Source: Rhynchopus sp. YZ270_cl-10
Taxonomy: Eukaryota > Euglenozoa > Diplonemea > Diplonemida > Diplonemidae
DNA length: 64,000 bases
Reading direction: 5' to 3'
Assembly (NCBI GenBank): GCA_964035575.1
Contig: OZ037835.1
Location: forward strand, 1,488,001 to 1,552,000
Shown here: piece by piece, positions 51,616-61,625 of the stretch
Layout: the number at the start of each line of letters is the position of its first letter
Numbering within the stretch: the first letter of the stretch is position 1
Translations under genes and position numbers: made by a program
The notes under the pieces: generated by a model
The model's input: only the letters and a program-made list of their open reading frames with translations
Database searches by the model: none
Told to the model about the DNA's origin: nothing

Positions 51616-53090
51616 ATGTATCCCCCACAACCCGCCAAAGCCACTCTTTTCCCTCTCCTGGGACACCTTCGGCCCCGCTTTGTTCGGGCATCACCACTGC
51701 GCCAAGCGGAGGATGAGGAGGTCGCTTTCTGGGACGACGAGATCGTAGAAGGAGACGACGACTGGGCATGGGGGCTGTGTGACGAAGAGGCCGACGACTG
51801 GATTTCTTTGAGGAATACTTCCCTCACAACCAGTTGTGGTGGATGCGTTGATGCCACTTCGTCCGCAGAGTACGGGGATCAGGCACATGAGGTCGACAAA
51901 GTTCTGGCGGAAGTCCGAGCCCACCGTGGCACACCCCACACATGACTGCAACCTAGCGGCCATCCACCCCTCGGGGTGGATGGCCGTTTGGCTGCAGTCA
52001 TGTGCTAGGCGCTCCTCTCCACCGTCCTACCCACCGACTGGACGATGACGATGTTGAGGTTGCGCCTCAATGCGAAGAGACGCAAGGCAAGGTGGTCTTA
52101 CTTTGCAGTGCCTTTGATGCCATGACCTCTTTGGTGGTGAAGTCGGCGGGGCCAGAGGGGTTCTTCATGTCCCCATGCAAGGTAGAGGCGCCGTAGGGTG
52201 CTTGCCCTTAAGCTTGGCAAACGTTGCAGGTCCATGCGGGGCGAGACCATCGCTGGTGAGGGAAGTCAAGGCCTGGCGTGGGAGTCCCACTGCCACCTTC
52301 ACTCGAGAGCGCTTCTGGCGCGCCTCCAAAGTATCCCCCGTGTCCACTTCGGCTGGTCCTGTATCCCATCCAGAGTGTTGGAATTCTTAAGGAGAAGATG
52401 TGGTCCAGGACATACTCATTTTCCGCGCGTGGATCCTCAGGTGGCCAAGGAGGCCCGGGTTCAGCGTCGCTTTCTTCATCAAGTCCGACGACACATCATT
52501 TGTTCCTCTGGTAAGTCCACCTTCCCCACCGGCCGAATCGCCTCGTAGTGGCGGCCGCATAACGCCATTGTCACCGTCGACGACGAAGCAGCTCTTTCGC
52601 CCGAAGATCAGCGTTGCTGATGTTCGCACCTGGCAATCAGGATGACCGACGACATGACGTGGGAGGACGCGACACGCCGTCTGATTGGCAAGATCTTGGC
52701 GAACAAGTTATGGAAGCGAGCTGCCGAAATTTTCCGCAAAGGGAACCGCGTTGGGGTGTCGATGACAAGGGTCTCTGAGGCGGCCACTGCACCCGGCCCA
52801 GTGTTTAGCAGTCCATTCAATGATTTTGTTAAATCGTTGAATGGTAGTGTTGTACTCCTTCGCGAAGCGTCGGACTTATCCACACACTTGGTTTGGTGAA
52901 GGAGTACTTGCAGCAGAATCCCCATATGTGCTACTCTGACTTGTATAAGAAGCAACCAAACGGGTACCTTCCTCTATGCAACGGCTGCAACACCCCCGGT
53001 GTGAGAAAGAGGGATATCCATTTTGTCGATTTTAGGGGTGTTGCGAGCGTGTGACATTCTGTCCCCCCGGAAGGGGATTCTGAAGATGTG
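51616..53090 (+). pseudogene. Broken coding region inside the 51506-53387 element
   Basis: Gene-like peptides appear in order in several frames: an acidic segment with DDEIVEGDDDWAWG (about 51736-51780), WEDATRRLIGKILANKLWKR (about 52660-52720) and YLQQNPHMCYSDLYKKQPNG (about 52906-52965) followed by a CNGC motif. Frames do not connect. The family is not recognised; a transposase or accessory protein is the obvious guess, given the surrounding terminal repeats. Confidence 0.45.
51941..52008. other. Strong hairpin in the broken coding region
   Basis: CACATGACTGCA pairs with TGCAGTCATGTG, and inside it CGGCCATCCACCCC pairs with GGGTGGATGGCCG around a TCG loop. About 26 paired bases with one internal loop. 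Confidence 0.8.
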
Positions 53091-53239
53091 CGTGAAGTTT
53101 CAGGGTTTGGGCACCCACTCCCAACATTTTTACGTTACCCAACCCTCACCCACAAAATTTCCCCTACTAGAACCCACCCAAAAAAATTTTTTTTCTGGAT
53201 TTTCGGCCTCGCGTATAGGCGCGTAAAGGCGCGTAAAGG

Positions 53240-53352
53240 GCCGTATAGGCCGTATAGGCCCGTACAGGCTGCGTAGAGGCCGTATAGGCCCGTACAGGCT
53301 GCGTAGAGGCCGTATAGGCCCGTACAGGCTGCGTAGAGGCCGTATAGGCCCG
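53240..53352. repeat. 30-bp tandem repeat
   Basis: Units of GCGTAGAGGCCGTATAGG followed by CCCGTACAGGCT, nearly four copies, at the right end of the 51506-53387 element. Confidence 0.95.
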
Positions 53353-53544
53353 AATCCCGTTTTTTTTTTGGGGGCAAAATCAGGTGGAATTAGTTTAAAT
53401 TGAAATATTTCCCTCTCCAGAAACGTTTTGATGTCATGACCGTTTCTTCTTGTACTGAGGACAGTGTTTCGCGTACTAGAGAGAGAGCCTAGTGCAGGAA
53501 GGGCTTGCAAACCCGCAAACCCGCATTCACGTTTTGCAAAAGTT

Positions 53545-53720
53545 AAACCCTGGCTAGGGTATATAAATGCTGAGCCAGTAGCTTTCCCCCAAGCTATGAA
53601 GGGTGTTTGCACTTCGGGGCAGGAAACAGCGACCAATTAGTCAGACCAAGCAGAAGGTGGGTCGCCGGCCGTGCCACCTTTCCTTGACGAGTGGTTTGTG
53701 TACCGCCCCCGGTGGAAGCG
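53545..53720 (+). promoter_or_regulatory. Conserved TATA segment upstream of ankyrin gene 1
   Basis: The sequence TATAAA at 53562-53567, in GGCTAGGGTATATAAATGCT, is followed after 40 bp by TTTGCACTTCGGGGCAGGAA and GGGTCGCCGGCCGTGCCACC. The identical arrangement is at 56799-56945. Conservation of the TATA box plus about 100 bp downstream suggests a real transcription start, possibly for a noncoding or leader RNA; the first ankyrin ATG is about 900 bp away. Confidence 0.5.
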
Positions 53721-54478
53721 TACAACTAACAAACTCACCCCCTATTTCGTTTCCCGTTTTTCCTGTGTGGGTGAAGATAGCTATTGACACCCGTAGTATT
53801 TTCGTTATGATAGTGTTGTGTTCTTTTGTGTGTTTTGGGGCTTTCTTTTTGTGTGTCATTTGGGTTTGTCAGAGCACGCTCTGGTAGGGTGATTTGTAAT
53901 ACAACAAAAACAGCAACAAAAGAAACGAAGTATCTACCCCCTCCGTTCATGATTTGTTTTGTTGATCGCATCAGTCTTCATTGTGGAGAAGGTGGAGAAA
54001 AAAAAGGGAAAGCAGTAAGACTCATGAGATCCGAACGTGGATTTCGTTTTCAGATGTATTGCATTGCCACGATCAAGAAGCGATCTTGGTCGTACCTCCT
54101 ACTGAAGTGCCCAGGCATGGTGTGTCACAATGTTGTCTGAATACAGCAGTTGGGGGACTGTCAATTATCTTCTCTGAGTCATAGCCTGCCTGTTGTGGTG
54201 AAGCAGGGTTCGTTCCCCGTGTGGGAAACACGGTCTGCTCAGCACTCAGAAGCTACCTACCATAAAGGCCGTTAGCCCGGTCTTGTTCGGTCTTGAAAGC
54301 CGTGTGCACGCAAAATAGCGTGCCGACACTCCACTGTGGGGTGTTCGTGTGTAGAGAAATGATGTCTTCCAGCGGTGTGCAGCTCGAGGAGTTGTTGCGC
54401 TGCTCCGCTGTTGCATGTGTGTTCTTCGTCCTCTCTCGTTGCAACCTCCTCACAGAAGCAGCAACACACAAACACACA

Positions 54479-56350
54479 ATGTCGAAGAAGCGGCACGCAG
54501 ACAGCACGCAGGACGAGAACCCACCAAAGAGAAGACAGCTTTCTGCAGACCAGGTCTTGGTGGAGGCTGTCAGAAACGGCGACATGACTGCCGTGCGGGC
54601 GGTCCTTGAGAAGTTCAACCCAAACGGAATAAAAGTAGTCTTCGATGCTGCGCACGAGGCATGCAGAAGGAACGACGATGAAAGCCTTGTACTGCTTCTT
54701 CCGTATGTTGAGACAACGCAGATGGGCTTTGGGATCCTGCTGAGTGAGTGTGTCCACGCAGACCACGTTGCGTGCACGGAGGTCCTCTTGCAGCATTGGA
54801 AGTGCGTCTGCAAGAACACAGCGTTTGTCCCGCACGAGTCCAAGGGCAACGCAGGTCAGTATGGCTGTCCGGCCATGTGGTCAGACCCTGCAGTGTGTCG
54901 TGTCTTGATTGATGCAGGGGCAGACTTACATACAAAGAACGAGAAGCAACGTTTGCCTCTGCAGTATGCTTGCGCTTCAGGAGCACTTGACGTTGTGAAG
55001 ATGTTGTTGCCAGAGGTCGATGTCAATTACAAGCTCGACGACTGTTCTGCGTTGCACTATGCGGTGTGTCAAACATCAAGTCAAAAGGCAACAGACGTAG
55101 TACAGGTGCTGATTGATGCAGGTGCAGACGTCAACATACTGTACCACGGATATTCGCTTCTGCACTATGCTTGTGCACATGGAGCACTCGAAATTGTGAA
55201 GATGTTAGTCAGAGCAGGTCCGGGAGTGCGTGTCAATGGCGCAAAGCAAATGTTTCTTCACGCTGCGGCAGAAGGTGGATACATCGAGATTGTGCGCTAT
55301 CTTGTGAGCTTGCCAGATGTCGATGTGAATCAAGAAACTGTAGATGTAGAAAGCTGCACTGCGTTGCACCGTGCGGTGATACATGTAGAAACAGACGTGG
55401 TGCAGGTGCTGATTGATGCAGGTGCAGACATCGACACACAGAACAACGAGGGACGTTCGCCCCTGCTCTCTGCTTGCGCTGAAGGAACATTTGACACGGT
55501 GAAGATGTTGGTGAGAGCAGGTGCGAAAGTGCGTGCCACAGATGACGAAGGGGTCACGTGTCTTCACTATGCCGCACGTCGTGGACACACTGAGGCTGTG
55601 CGCTATCTTGTGTGCTTGCCAGAGGTTGATGTGAATCACAGAGATGCTGACAACAACACTGCGTTGCACTTTGCGGTGGTGAATGCGAACACATACGCAG
55701 TGCAGGTGCTGATTGATGCAGGTGCAGACATCAACACACAGAACAACGGCGGACGTTCGCCTCTGCACTCTGCTTGCGCTTCAAGAGCACTTGACGTTGT
55801 GGAGATGTTGGTTGAAGCAGGTGCGGGAGTGCGTGCCAAAAGCGACGACGGGGACACGTGTCTTATCCTTGCAGCATATTTTGGACACACCGAGACTGTG
55901 CGCTATCTTGTGGGCTTGCCAGAGGTGGAACTGAACTACCGAGACACTGAAAACAACTACACTGCGTTGCAGCATGCGGTGGAGGAAGGGTACACAGACG
56001 TGGTGCAGGTGCTGATTGATGCAGGTGCAGACGTCGACACAAGGGGTAACCTGGGACGTTCGCCACTCCTCTATGTTTGCGCTTCAGGAGAACTTGACGT
56101 TGTGAAGATGTTGGTCAGAGCAGGTGCGGGAGTGCGTGCCACAGATGACGAAGGGGACACGTGTCTTATCCTTGCAGCATTTTTTGGACACACCGAGACT
56201 GTGCGCTATCTTGTGGGCTTGCCAGAGGTGGAACTGAATCACCGTGACACTGCAAAGAACTACACTGCGTTGCAGTATGCGGTGCAGGAAGATCACAAAG
56301 ACGTTGCACAGGTGTTGATTGATGCATTGTATGTTGCTATTGGAGTTTGA
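54479..56350 (+). CDS. Ankyrin-repeat protein, first copy
   Basis: I place the start at 54479 (MSKKRHADSTQDENPP, 623 residues) because homology with the second ankyrin gene becomes protein-like there; the frame is open back to 54293. Residues 3-20 form a bipartite nuclear signal, KKRH and KRRQ spaced by acidic/polar residues. From about residue 25 to the end there are roughly a dozen ankyrin repeats of 33 residues, with the usual VLIDAGADINTQN, PLHSACASRALDVVEMLV and CLILAAYFGHTETVRYLV pattern. No kinase, F-box or other effector domain is seen, and the C-terminus ends within the last repeat. It is probably a nuclear scaffold or adaptor that binds a protein partner. It forms a tandem duplicate with 58513-60210, including about 80 bp before the ATG and the 3' flank. 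Confidence 0.85.
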   Translation: MSKKRHADSTQDENPPKRRQLSADQVLVEAVRNGDMTAVRAVLEKFNPNGIKVVFDAAHEACRRNDDESLVLLLPYVETTQMGFGILLSECVHADHVACTEVLLQHWKCVCKNTAFVPHESKGNAGQYGCPAMWSDPAVCRVLIDAGADLHTKNEKQRLPLQYACASGALDVVKMLLPEVDVNYKLDDCSALHYAVCQTSSQKATDVVQVLIDAGADVNILYHGYSLLHYACAHGALEIVKMLVRAGPGVRVNGAKQMFLHAAAEGGYIEIVRYLVSLPDVDVNQETVDVESCTALHRAVIHVETDVVQVLIDAGADIDTQNNEGRSPLLSACAEGTFDTVKMLVRAGAKVRATDDEGVTCLHYAARRGHTEAVRYLVCLPEVDVNHRDADNNTALHFAVVNANTYAVQVLIDAGADINTQNNGGRSPLHSACASRALDVVEMLVEAGAGVRAKSDDGDTCLILAAYFGHTETVRYLVGLPEVELNYRDTENNYTALQHAVEEGYTDVVQVLIDAGADVDTRGNLGRSPLLYVCASGELDVVKMLVRAGAGVRATDDEGDTCLILAAFFGHTETVRYLVGLPEVELNHRDTAKNYTALQYAVQEDHKDVAQVLIDALYVAIGV

Positions 56351-56489
56351 GACATGCTCACGTACCTCGTGACTTGGACCCTCAGATGTGTGTGTTAGCT
56401 GCACTAGGTGGTGGTGTTTCAGTTGCATGGTAGTTTTCAAAACAGGTTTTATTCAGTGCCTGCGTCCCAGAGGCGTTTGCACTATCAAC

Positions 56490-57275
56490 TTCACTTTATT
56501 CTCCACACCGCCACACTTTCAGGAAAAATATCATTTTCTCTATTTATTTTTCTTCCACACACACTGGGTTTTTTTGTTTCTTTGCTAATTATTTTATATC
56601 AAAATCTTTCCCTCCCACCTTCGCCAGAAACGTTTTGATGTCATGACTGTTTCTTGTTGTACTGAGGAAAGGGTTTCGCTTACTAGAGCCCAGTGCAGGA
56701 AGGGCTTGACGTGGAAAAAACAGGAGAACAAGGGTTAGTTTGATGTACGTTACCATCCCACGTCTTCACTTTTTGCAAAAGTTAAACCCTGGCTAGGGTA
56801 TATAAATGCTGAGCCAGTGGGTTCCCCAAAGCTATGAAGTGTTTGCACTTCGGGGCAGGAAACAGCGACCAATTAGTCAGACCAAGCAGAAGGTGGGTCG
56901 CCGGCCGTGCCACCTTTCCTTGACGAGTGGTTTGTGTACCGCCCCCTTTCATCCAGAGGGATGGCATCGTACAGTGGTTGGAAGTGCCCTACGTCAAGAA
57001 CAATTCCTTTGTTGCTGTCATTGTTATGATAGTGTTGTGTTCTTTTGTGTGTTTTGGGCTTTCTTTTCGTGTGTCATTTGGGTTTGTCAGAGCACGCTCT
57101 GGTAGGGTGATTTGTTATACAACAAAAACAGCAACAAAAGAAACGAAGTGTCTACCCCCTCCGTTCATGATTTGTTTTGTTGATCGCATCAGTCTTCATT
57201 GTGGAGAAGGTGGAGCAAAAAAGGGAAAGCAGTAAGACTCATGAGATCCGAACGTGGATTGTGTTTCCAGATGTA
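56490..57275 (+). repeat. R1-R3 dispersed block, uninterrupted copy
   Basis: An R1-like CTTCCACACACACTGGGTTT, then CAGAAACGTTTTGATGTCATG, then the TATA segment (TATAAA at 56801-56806), then GGGTCGCCGGCCGTGCCACC and a 3' part shared with 53800-54060. It is the empty-site reference for the 51506-53387 insertion and stands upstream of ankyrin gene 2. Confidence 0.8.
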
Positions 57276-58430
57276 TTTGAACAAGATAACATAAAAAGCT
57301 CGCGTTTCTTTTATCGAACAGATTTTATTCTCCACCCCATACCCAAAACGTAATCAGCACTTTCAATCAGAAAAAAGTATTTTTCCTCTATGTGGGGTGT
57401 TCAGGGGTATGGAATTTTGGCAATCTTCATTTCAATTCACAGCTCTTCACAACTTTTCACAACTTTTCACAAAAAAGTGTGTGTGAAAAGTTGTGACGTG
57501 GCGAAGTCTGGGTGGTGCTTGGGAACCCAGGTACCCAGGTAGGTACAGGGCACCTTGGCGGACGTTGTTTGGCAACACAGGAGGTTCTGTGTGCAAAAAG
57601 TGCCTAAACGGTGTGGCTGACCCGACGATTTGGGCCCTTTCGGGCCACGTGTTTTTAGGTGTTTTTTCAACTTTTTGATCGGTTTGCATTTTTGGGCTCC
57701 GCCCGTGTAGTGGTGGGGTCGATGTTGAAAATTGGACAATTTTATGACCACTTAAATTTTGGAAAATATGAGCCCGGTCATTTATAGGCAGGTCCATTCG
57801 CACTTTTCCAAGCGGGTGTCGTCGTACCTAGTATAGTCCCCTGTATAGACCCCAAGCAAAACAGGCCACCCCCTGGCATATATGGCACCCAAACTTTTCT
57901 GGCGAAGCCACAGTACGCAACATTTCGGGTAGACCTGTGGGTTACCGCCCGTAATTTTTAGCTGCGCACGGTACGCTACTTTTATATGAGTTGCGCTCAT
58001 GTTGAAAAATAAAGACAACAAACGAACTCGCCGCGGACTTCCGTCGTCGTCCTCCGCACAGGGGGTGGGGTGGTACGGTCAACTTGACCCACGGACCCAC
58101 GCTAGCTAGCCCTCTGCAGCATACTTGACCTGAACAGTCCTGCAAACCCTGGAAAAAAAGCCCCCTCTTTTTATCCAATTCACAACTTTTCACAACTCTT
58201 CAAAAAAATGGCAAATACCATGTTGTGAAAACTTGTGAAGATCGCCAAAATTCCATACCCCGGAACACCCCACTCTACTTCTTTCTTCCACACACACTGG
58301 TTTTTGTGTTTGCTCATTTTATAAAAAAGCTTTCAAGTTTCGAGTGCGAAACATTTCCCGATGTATTGCACGGGAAACAATATTACAAACAGATGCAGGG
58401 TGGTTCCGTGCTTATCACAGAACCTGGCAC
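57275..58430 (+). repeat. R1/R2 block, copy 5, split by a MITE and fused to ankyrin gene 2
   Basis: The part 57275-57390 is R1 and 58273-58430 is the rest of R1 plus most of R2. It ends abruptly at 58430, exactly where homology with the 5' leader of ankyrin gene 1 begins (CGCTGCTCCGCTGTTGCATG). So the block replaces the original upstream region of the second gene. Confidence 0.85.
57391..58272. mobile_element. 0.9-kb MITE, 5-bp TSD CTCTA
   Basis: Terminal inverted repeats TGGGGTGTTCAGGGGTATGG and TGGGGTGTTCCGGGGTATGG extend about 35 bp and are followed inward by TTCACAACTTTTCACAA units. CTCTA flanks both sides (57386-57390, 58273-58277). The R1 copies elsewhere show the empty site. The interior includes a reversed GTAGCGTACCGTGCGC piece (57962-57978) and a reversed CCCCACCAC motif (57705-57720). 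Noncoding. Confidence 0.85.
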
Positions 58431-58512
58431 GCGCTGCTCCGCTGTTGCATGTGTGTTCTTCGTCCTCTCTCGTTGCAACCTCCTCACAGAAGCAGCAACA
58501 CACAAACACACA

Positions 58513-60210
58513 ATGTCGAAGAAGCGGCACGCAGACAGCACGCAGGACGAGAACCCACCAAAGAGAAGACAGCTTTCTGCAGACCAGGTCTTGGTGGAGG
58601 CTATCAGAACTGTCAATACGACTGCTGTGCGGGCGGTCCTTAAGAAAAGGCCACACAGAAAAACAATGGCCTTCGATGTTGTGCGAGAGGCATGCAGAAG
58701 GAACGACGATGAAAGCCTCATACTGCTGCTTCCGTATGTTGAGACAACGCAGATGGACTTTGGGATCCTGCTGAGTGAGTGTGTCCACGCATACCACGTT
58801 GCGTGCACGGAGGTCCTCTTGCAGCATTGGAAGTGCGTCTGCAAGAACACAGCGTTTGTCCTGCACAGAGAATTGCCCGCAGGTGAGGACTCGTTTTATT
58901 GTGATTTCGCCTGTCCGGCCATGTGGTCAGACCCTGCAGTGTGTCGTGTCTTGATTGATGCAGGGGCAGACTTGCATACAAAAGACGAGAAGCAACGTTT
59001 GCCTCTGCACTATGCTTGCGCTTCAGGAGCACTTGACGTTGTGAAGATGTTGGTGGTTGCAGCAGGTGCGGGAACACAGAAGTTCAAAGTCGCAGATGAC
59101 GAAGGGGAGACATGTCTTTCCTATGCGGCATCTTTTGGACGCATCGAGACTGTGCGCTATCTTGTGGGCTTGCCAGAAGTTGATGTGAATTACGCGGATA
59201 AGTACAACTACACTGCGTTGCGCGCAGCGGTGTGTCGAGAGGAAACATACATGGTGCAGGTGCTGATTGATGCAGGTGCAGACTTCAACATACTGAACCG
59301 CGACGGACTTTCACTTCTGCACGATGCTTGTGAATTTGGAGTACTCGAAATTGTGAAGATATTGGTAAGAGCAGGTGCGGGAGTGCGTGTCACAAGTGAC
59401 GAAACGCACACGTGTCTTCACGCTGCGGCACAAGAAGGACGCACCGAGATTGTGCGCTATCTTGTGAGCTTGCCAGATGTCGATAATATTATGAATCAAG
59501 AAACTGTAGAATGCAACACTGCGTTGCACTTAGCTGCGATATGTAGGAAACCAGACGTGTTACAAGTGCTGATTGATGCAGGTGCACACATCGACATACA
59601 GGACAACGCCGGGTGTTCGCCCCTGCACTCTGCTTGCGATTCAGGAGTACTTGACACGGTGGAGATGTTGGTCAGAGCAGGTGCGGAAGTGCGTGCCACA
59701 GATGACAAAGGATGGACGTGTCTTTACTTTGCGGCACGTTATGCACACACCGAGACTGTGCGCTATCTTGTGTGCTTGCCAGAGGTTGATGTGAATCACA
59801 GAGATGCTGACAACTACACTGCGTTGCACTATGCGGTGGTGAATGTAGAACCAGACGTAGTGCAGGTGCTGATTGATGCAGGTGCAGACATCAACACACA
59901 GAACAGCGAGGAGGGACGTTCGCCTCTGCACTCTGCTTGCGTTAGAGGAGCACTTGACATGGTGGAGATGTTGGTCAGAGCAGGTGCGGGAGTGCGTGCC
60001 AAGAGCGACGACGGGGAAACGTGTCTTATCCTTGCAGCACGTCGTGGACACACCGAGACTGTGCGCTATCTTGTGGGCTTGCCAGAGGTGGAACTGAATC
60101 ACCGAGACACTGCAAAGAACTACACTGCGTTGCAGTATGCGGTGGAGGAAAAGCACACAGAAGTTACACAGGTGTTGATGGATGCACTGTATGTTGTGTT
60201 TGGAGTTTGA
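58513..60210 (+). CDS. Ankyrin-repeat protein, second copy
   Basis: The start at 58513 (MSKKRHADSTQDENPP, 565 residues) matches the first copy; the frame stays open to 58225, but that part is R1/R2 repeat sequence. The bipartite nuclear signal is identical. The N-terminal 150 residues differ at scattered sites and in one short indel zone (HRELPAGEDSFY in place of HESKGNAGQY). About eleven ankyrin repeats follow, two fewer than in copy one, and the C-terminus ends in the same ALYVxxGV motif. The 3' flank (to about 60290) is shared. Loss or gain of whole repeats suggests unequal exchange between the two genes. The upstream region differs from copy one: a MITE and a truncated repeat now lie within about 1.1 kb of the ATG, so expression may differ. 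Confidence 0.85.
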   Translation: MSKKRHADSTQDENPPKRRQLSADQVLVEAIRTVNTTAVRAVLKKRPHRKTMAFDVVREACRRNDDESLILLLPYVETTQMDFGILLSECVHAYHVACTEVLLQHWKCVCKNTAFVLHRELPAGEDSFYCDFACPAMWSDPAVCRVLIDAGADLHTKDEKQRLPLHYACASGALDVVKMLVVAAGAGTQKFKVADDEGETCLSYAASFGRIETVRYLVGLPEVDVNYADKYNYTALRAAVCREETYMVQVLIDAGADFNILNRDGLSLLHDACEFGVLEIVKILVRAGAGVRVTSDETHTCLHAAAQEGRTEIVRYLVSLPDVDNIMNQETVECNTALHLAAICRKPDVLQVLIDAGAHIDIQDNAGCSPLHSACDSGVLDTVEMLVRAGAEVRATDDKGWTCLYFAARYAHTETVRYLVCLPEVDVNHRDADNYTALHYAVVNVEPDVVQVLIDAGADINTQNSEEGRSPLHSACVRGALDMVEMLVRAGAGVRAKSDDGETCLILAARRGHTETVRYLVGLPEVELNHRDTAKNYTALQYAVEEKHTEVTQVLMDALYVVFGV

Positions 60211-60700
60211 GACATGCTCACGTACCTCGTGGCTTGGACCCTCAGATGTGTGTGTGTGGTGGTGTTTCAGTTGCATGGTAGTTAACAGATGTTCTTCTCC
60301 ACACCGTAGCACATTCAGGAAAAATATCATATTCTCTCCATTTTCTTCCAGACACACACTGGTTTTCAACAACCTCCCTTCACCCTGCAAAGTAAGGTAT
60401 AGTATTGAAATCGATGTGGGGGGGGAGTAAAGGGTCAGTAATTACAAAACCAGATTTTGAGGAAACTTTTAGCCGAAAATGGGCCCCACGTATAAGTGAC
60501 CGGGCTCAAAGAAATGACCCCACCACTGCACGGGCGGATCCCAAAAATGCAAATAAGGACCCTTTTTAATTTGTTCTCTTGAAATGCTGTAATTTCAAGT
60601 TTTCAAGAAAATAATGGCAACTGATCCTACAGGGGTTGAAGGAAGGTGTGTGGAAAACAACAACAACAAGAACAAGTGATTGCTAAGAAAAATGAACGGG
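60211..60700. other. 3' flank of ankyrin gene 2
   Basis: Shared with ankyrin gene 1 to about 60290, then an R1-like piece (60290-60368). At 60495-60560 lies another GACCCCACCAC motif with CGGGCGGATCCCAAAAATGC. No gene is seen. Confidence 0.5.
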
Positions 60701-60708
60701 GTGTGATG

Positions 60709-61625
60709 CAGGGGTCGCGCTAACTTGCTACCGACTACCGTAGATTTTTGGCGATTTTGCTCGGTACGTTTTTTTTTTGCAAACCGGGGTTTCCTTACTA
60801 AATCGGAGAAACTCACATTTCATAGTAAACGTACTATAGCGTGTTTTTGCACACACATGTGACCCCACCGTGGAGAGCAATTGGCTCGCGCAATCAAAAG
60901 AAAGCAGAGAAAAGGGGGGGAAAAAAGACAAAAGTTGGGTACCGTGCGCCTGCGGCGCTACCTACTGTTCTCAATCAAGAACTGAAAATGACCCTTCTTT
61001 ACGAGAATCGGCAGTCTCGAAAAGTGCACAGGAATAAAAAATGGTGAAAACTTAAATACCGAAAATTCGTCCATTTTTCCAAAATGACCCCATCACTTTC
61101 TGTAATTGCACCGCATCGGACGATGCGATCAACAAAAATGCTCAAAAACGCCTCCCTTTTTTCGTGATCTGGGAACATGCTTGCAGAGAATCTCATATTT
61201 CATAGTAAGGGTACTTTAGCGTGTTTTTGCGCACACATGTGACCCCACCGTGGAGAGCAATCAGCTCATACAATCAAAAGAACGCAGAGAAAAGGGAAAA
61301 AGAGAAGACAAAAGTTGGGTACCGTGCGCCTGCGGCGCTACCTACTGTTCAGTGGTGTCAAAAACACCACCATTTCATCTGAAGCTGGGTTTTCAGACCT
61401 GAAAATGACCCTTGTTTACAAGTATGGGTTCATATTTTGTGAAAATTTAAGTCACTAAAATTTTGTCCATTTTTCCGTATATCCCCCACCACAGCCTGGG
61501 ATGGGCTCGGAAATGCCACAAAACACTGTTTTTTCACCCCCTGGTGCACAGCTGTTTCAGGTACGTTTTTTGGTACCGTTTTTCCATTTTTTCGCCGATT
61601 TTCCCCAAAATTAGCGCGACCCCTG
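60709..61625. mobile_element. hAT-like non-autonomous element, 8-bp TSD GTGTGATG
   Basis: The ends CAGGGGTCGCGCTAA and TTAGCGCGACCCCTG are perfect complements, flanked by a perfect GTGTGATG at 60701-60708 and 61626-61633. The interior closely matches the 5915-7110 element, with two GTGACCCCACCGTGGAGAGC modules and GCGCCTGCGGCGC hairpins (60859-60963, 61243-61345). The exact TSD and TIR suggest a young insertion. Noncoding. Confidence 0.95.

Larger units (their letters stand above)
51506..53387. mobile_element. 1.9-kb TIR element with decayed coding interior
   Basis: The left end CCACCTGATTTTTACCCC pairs with the right end (reversed CCACCTGATTTTGCCCCC). Just inside both ends are direct-orientation CGTATAGG/CGTAAAGG arrays (51523-51590 and 53209-53350). 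The interior is GC-rich and gene-like but broken. Flanks ATTTA and AATTA give only an imperfect target duplication. Probably a decayed DNA transposon; its superfamily cannot be read. Confidence 0.6.
51440..54065 (+). repeat. R1-R3 dispersed block, split by a 1.9-kb element
   Basis: The part 51440-51505 (R1-like, ending CTTCGCTATTTA) continues at 53388-54065 (CAGAAACGTTTTGATGTCATG, GCAGGAAGGGCTTG, the TATA segment and GGGTCGCCGGCCGTGCCACC). The same order is uninterrupted at 56490-57275, and a 5' part is at 62010-62235. It lies upstream of the first ankyrin gene. Confidence 0.75.

Noticed and set aside
53400-57275. Direct repeats around the first ankyrin gene as possible LTRs
   Set aside because: R3 pieces also occur alone at 62010-62235 and 20555-20628, there are no TG...CA ends, no primer-binding site and no gag or pol-like sequence between them. 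Segmental duplication explains them.
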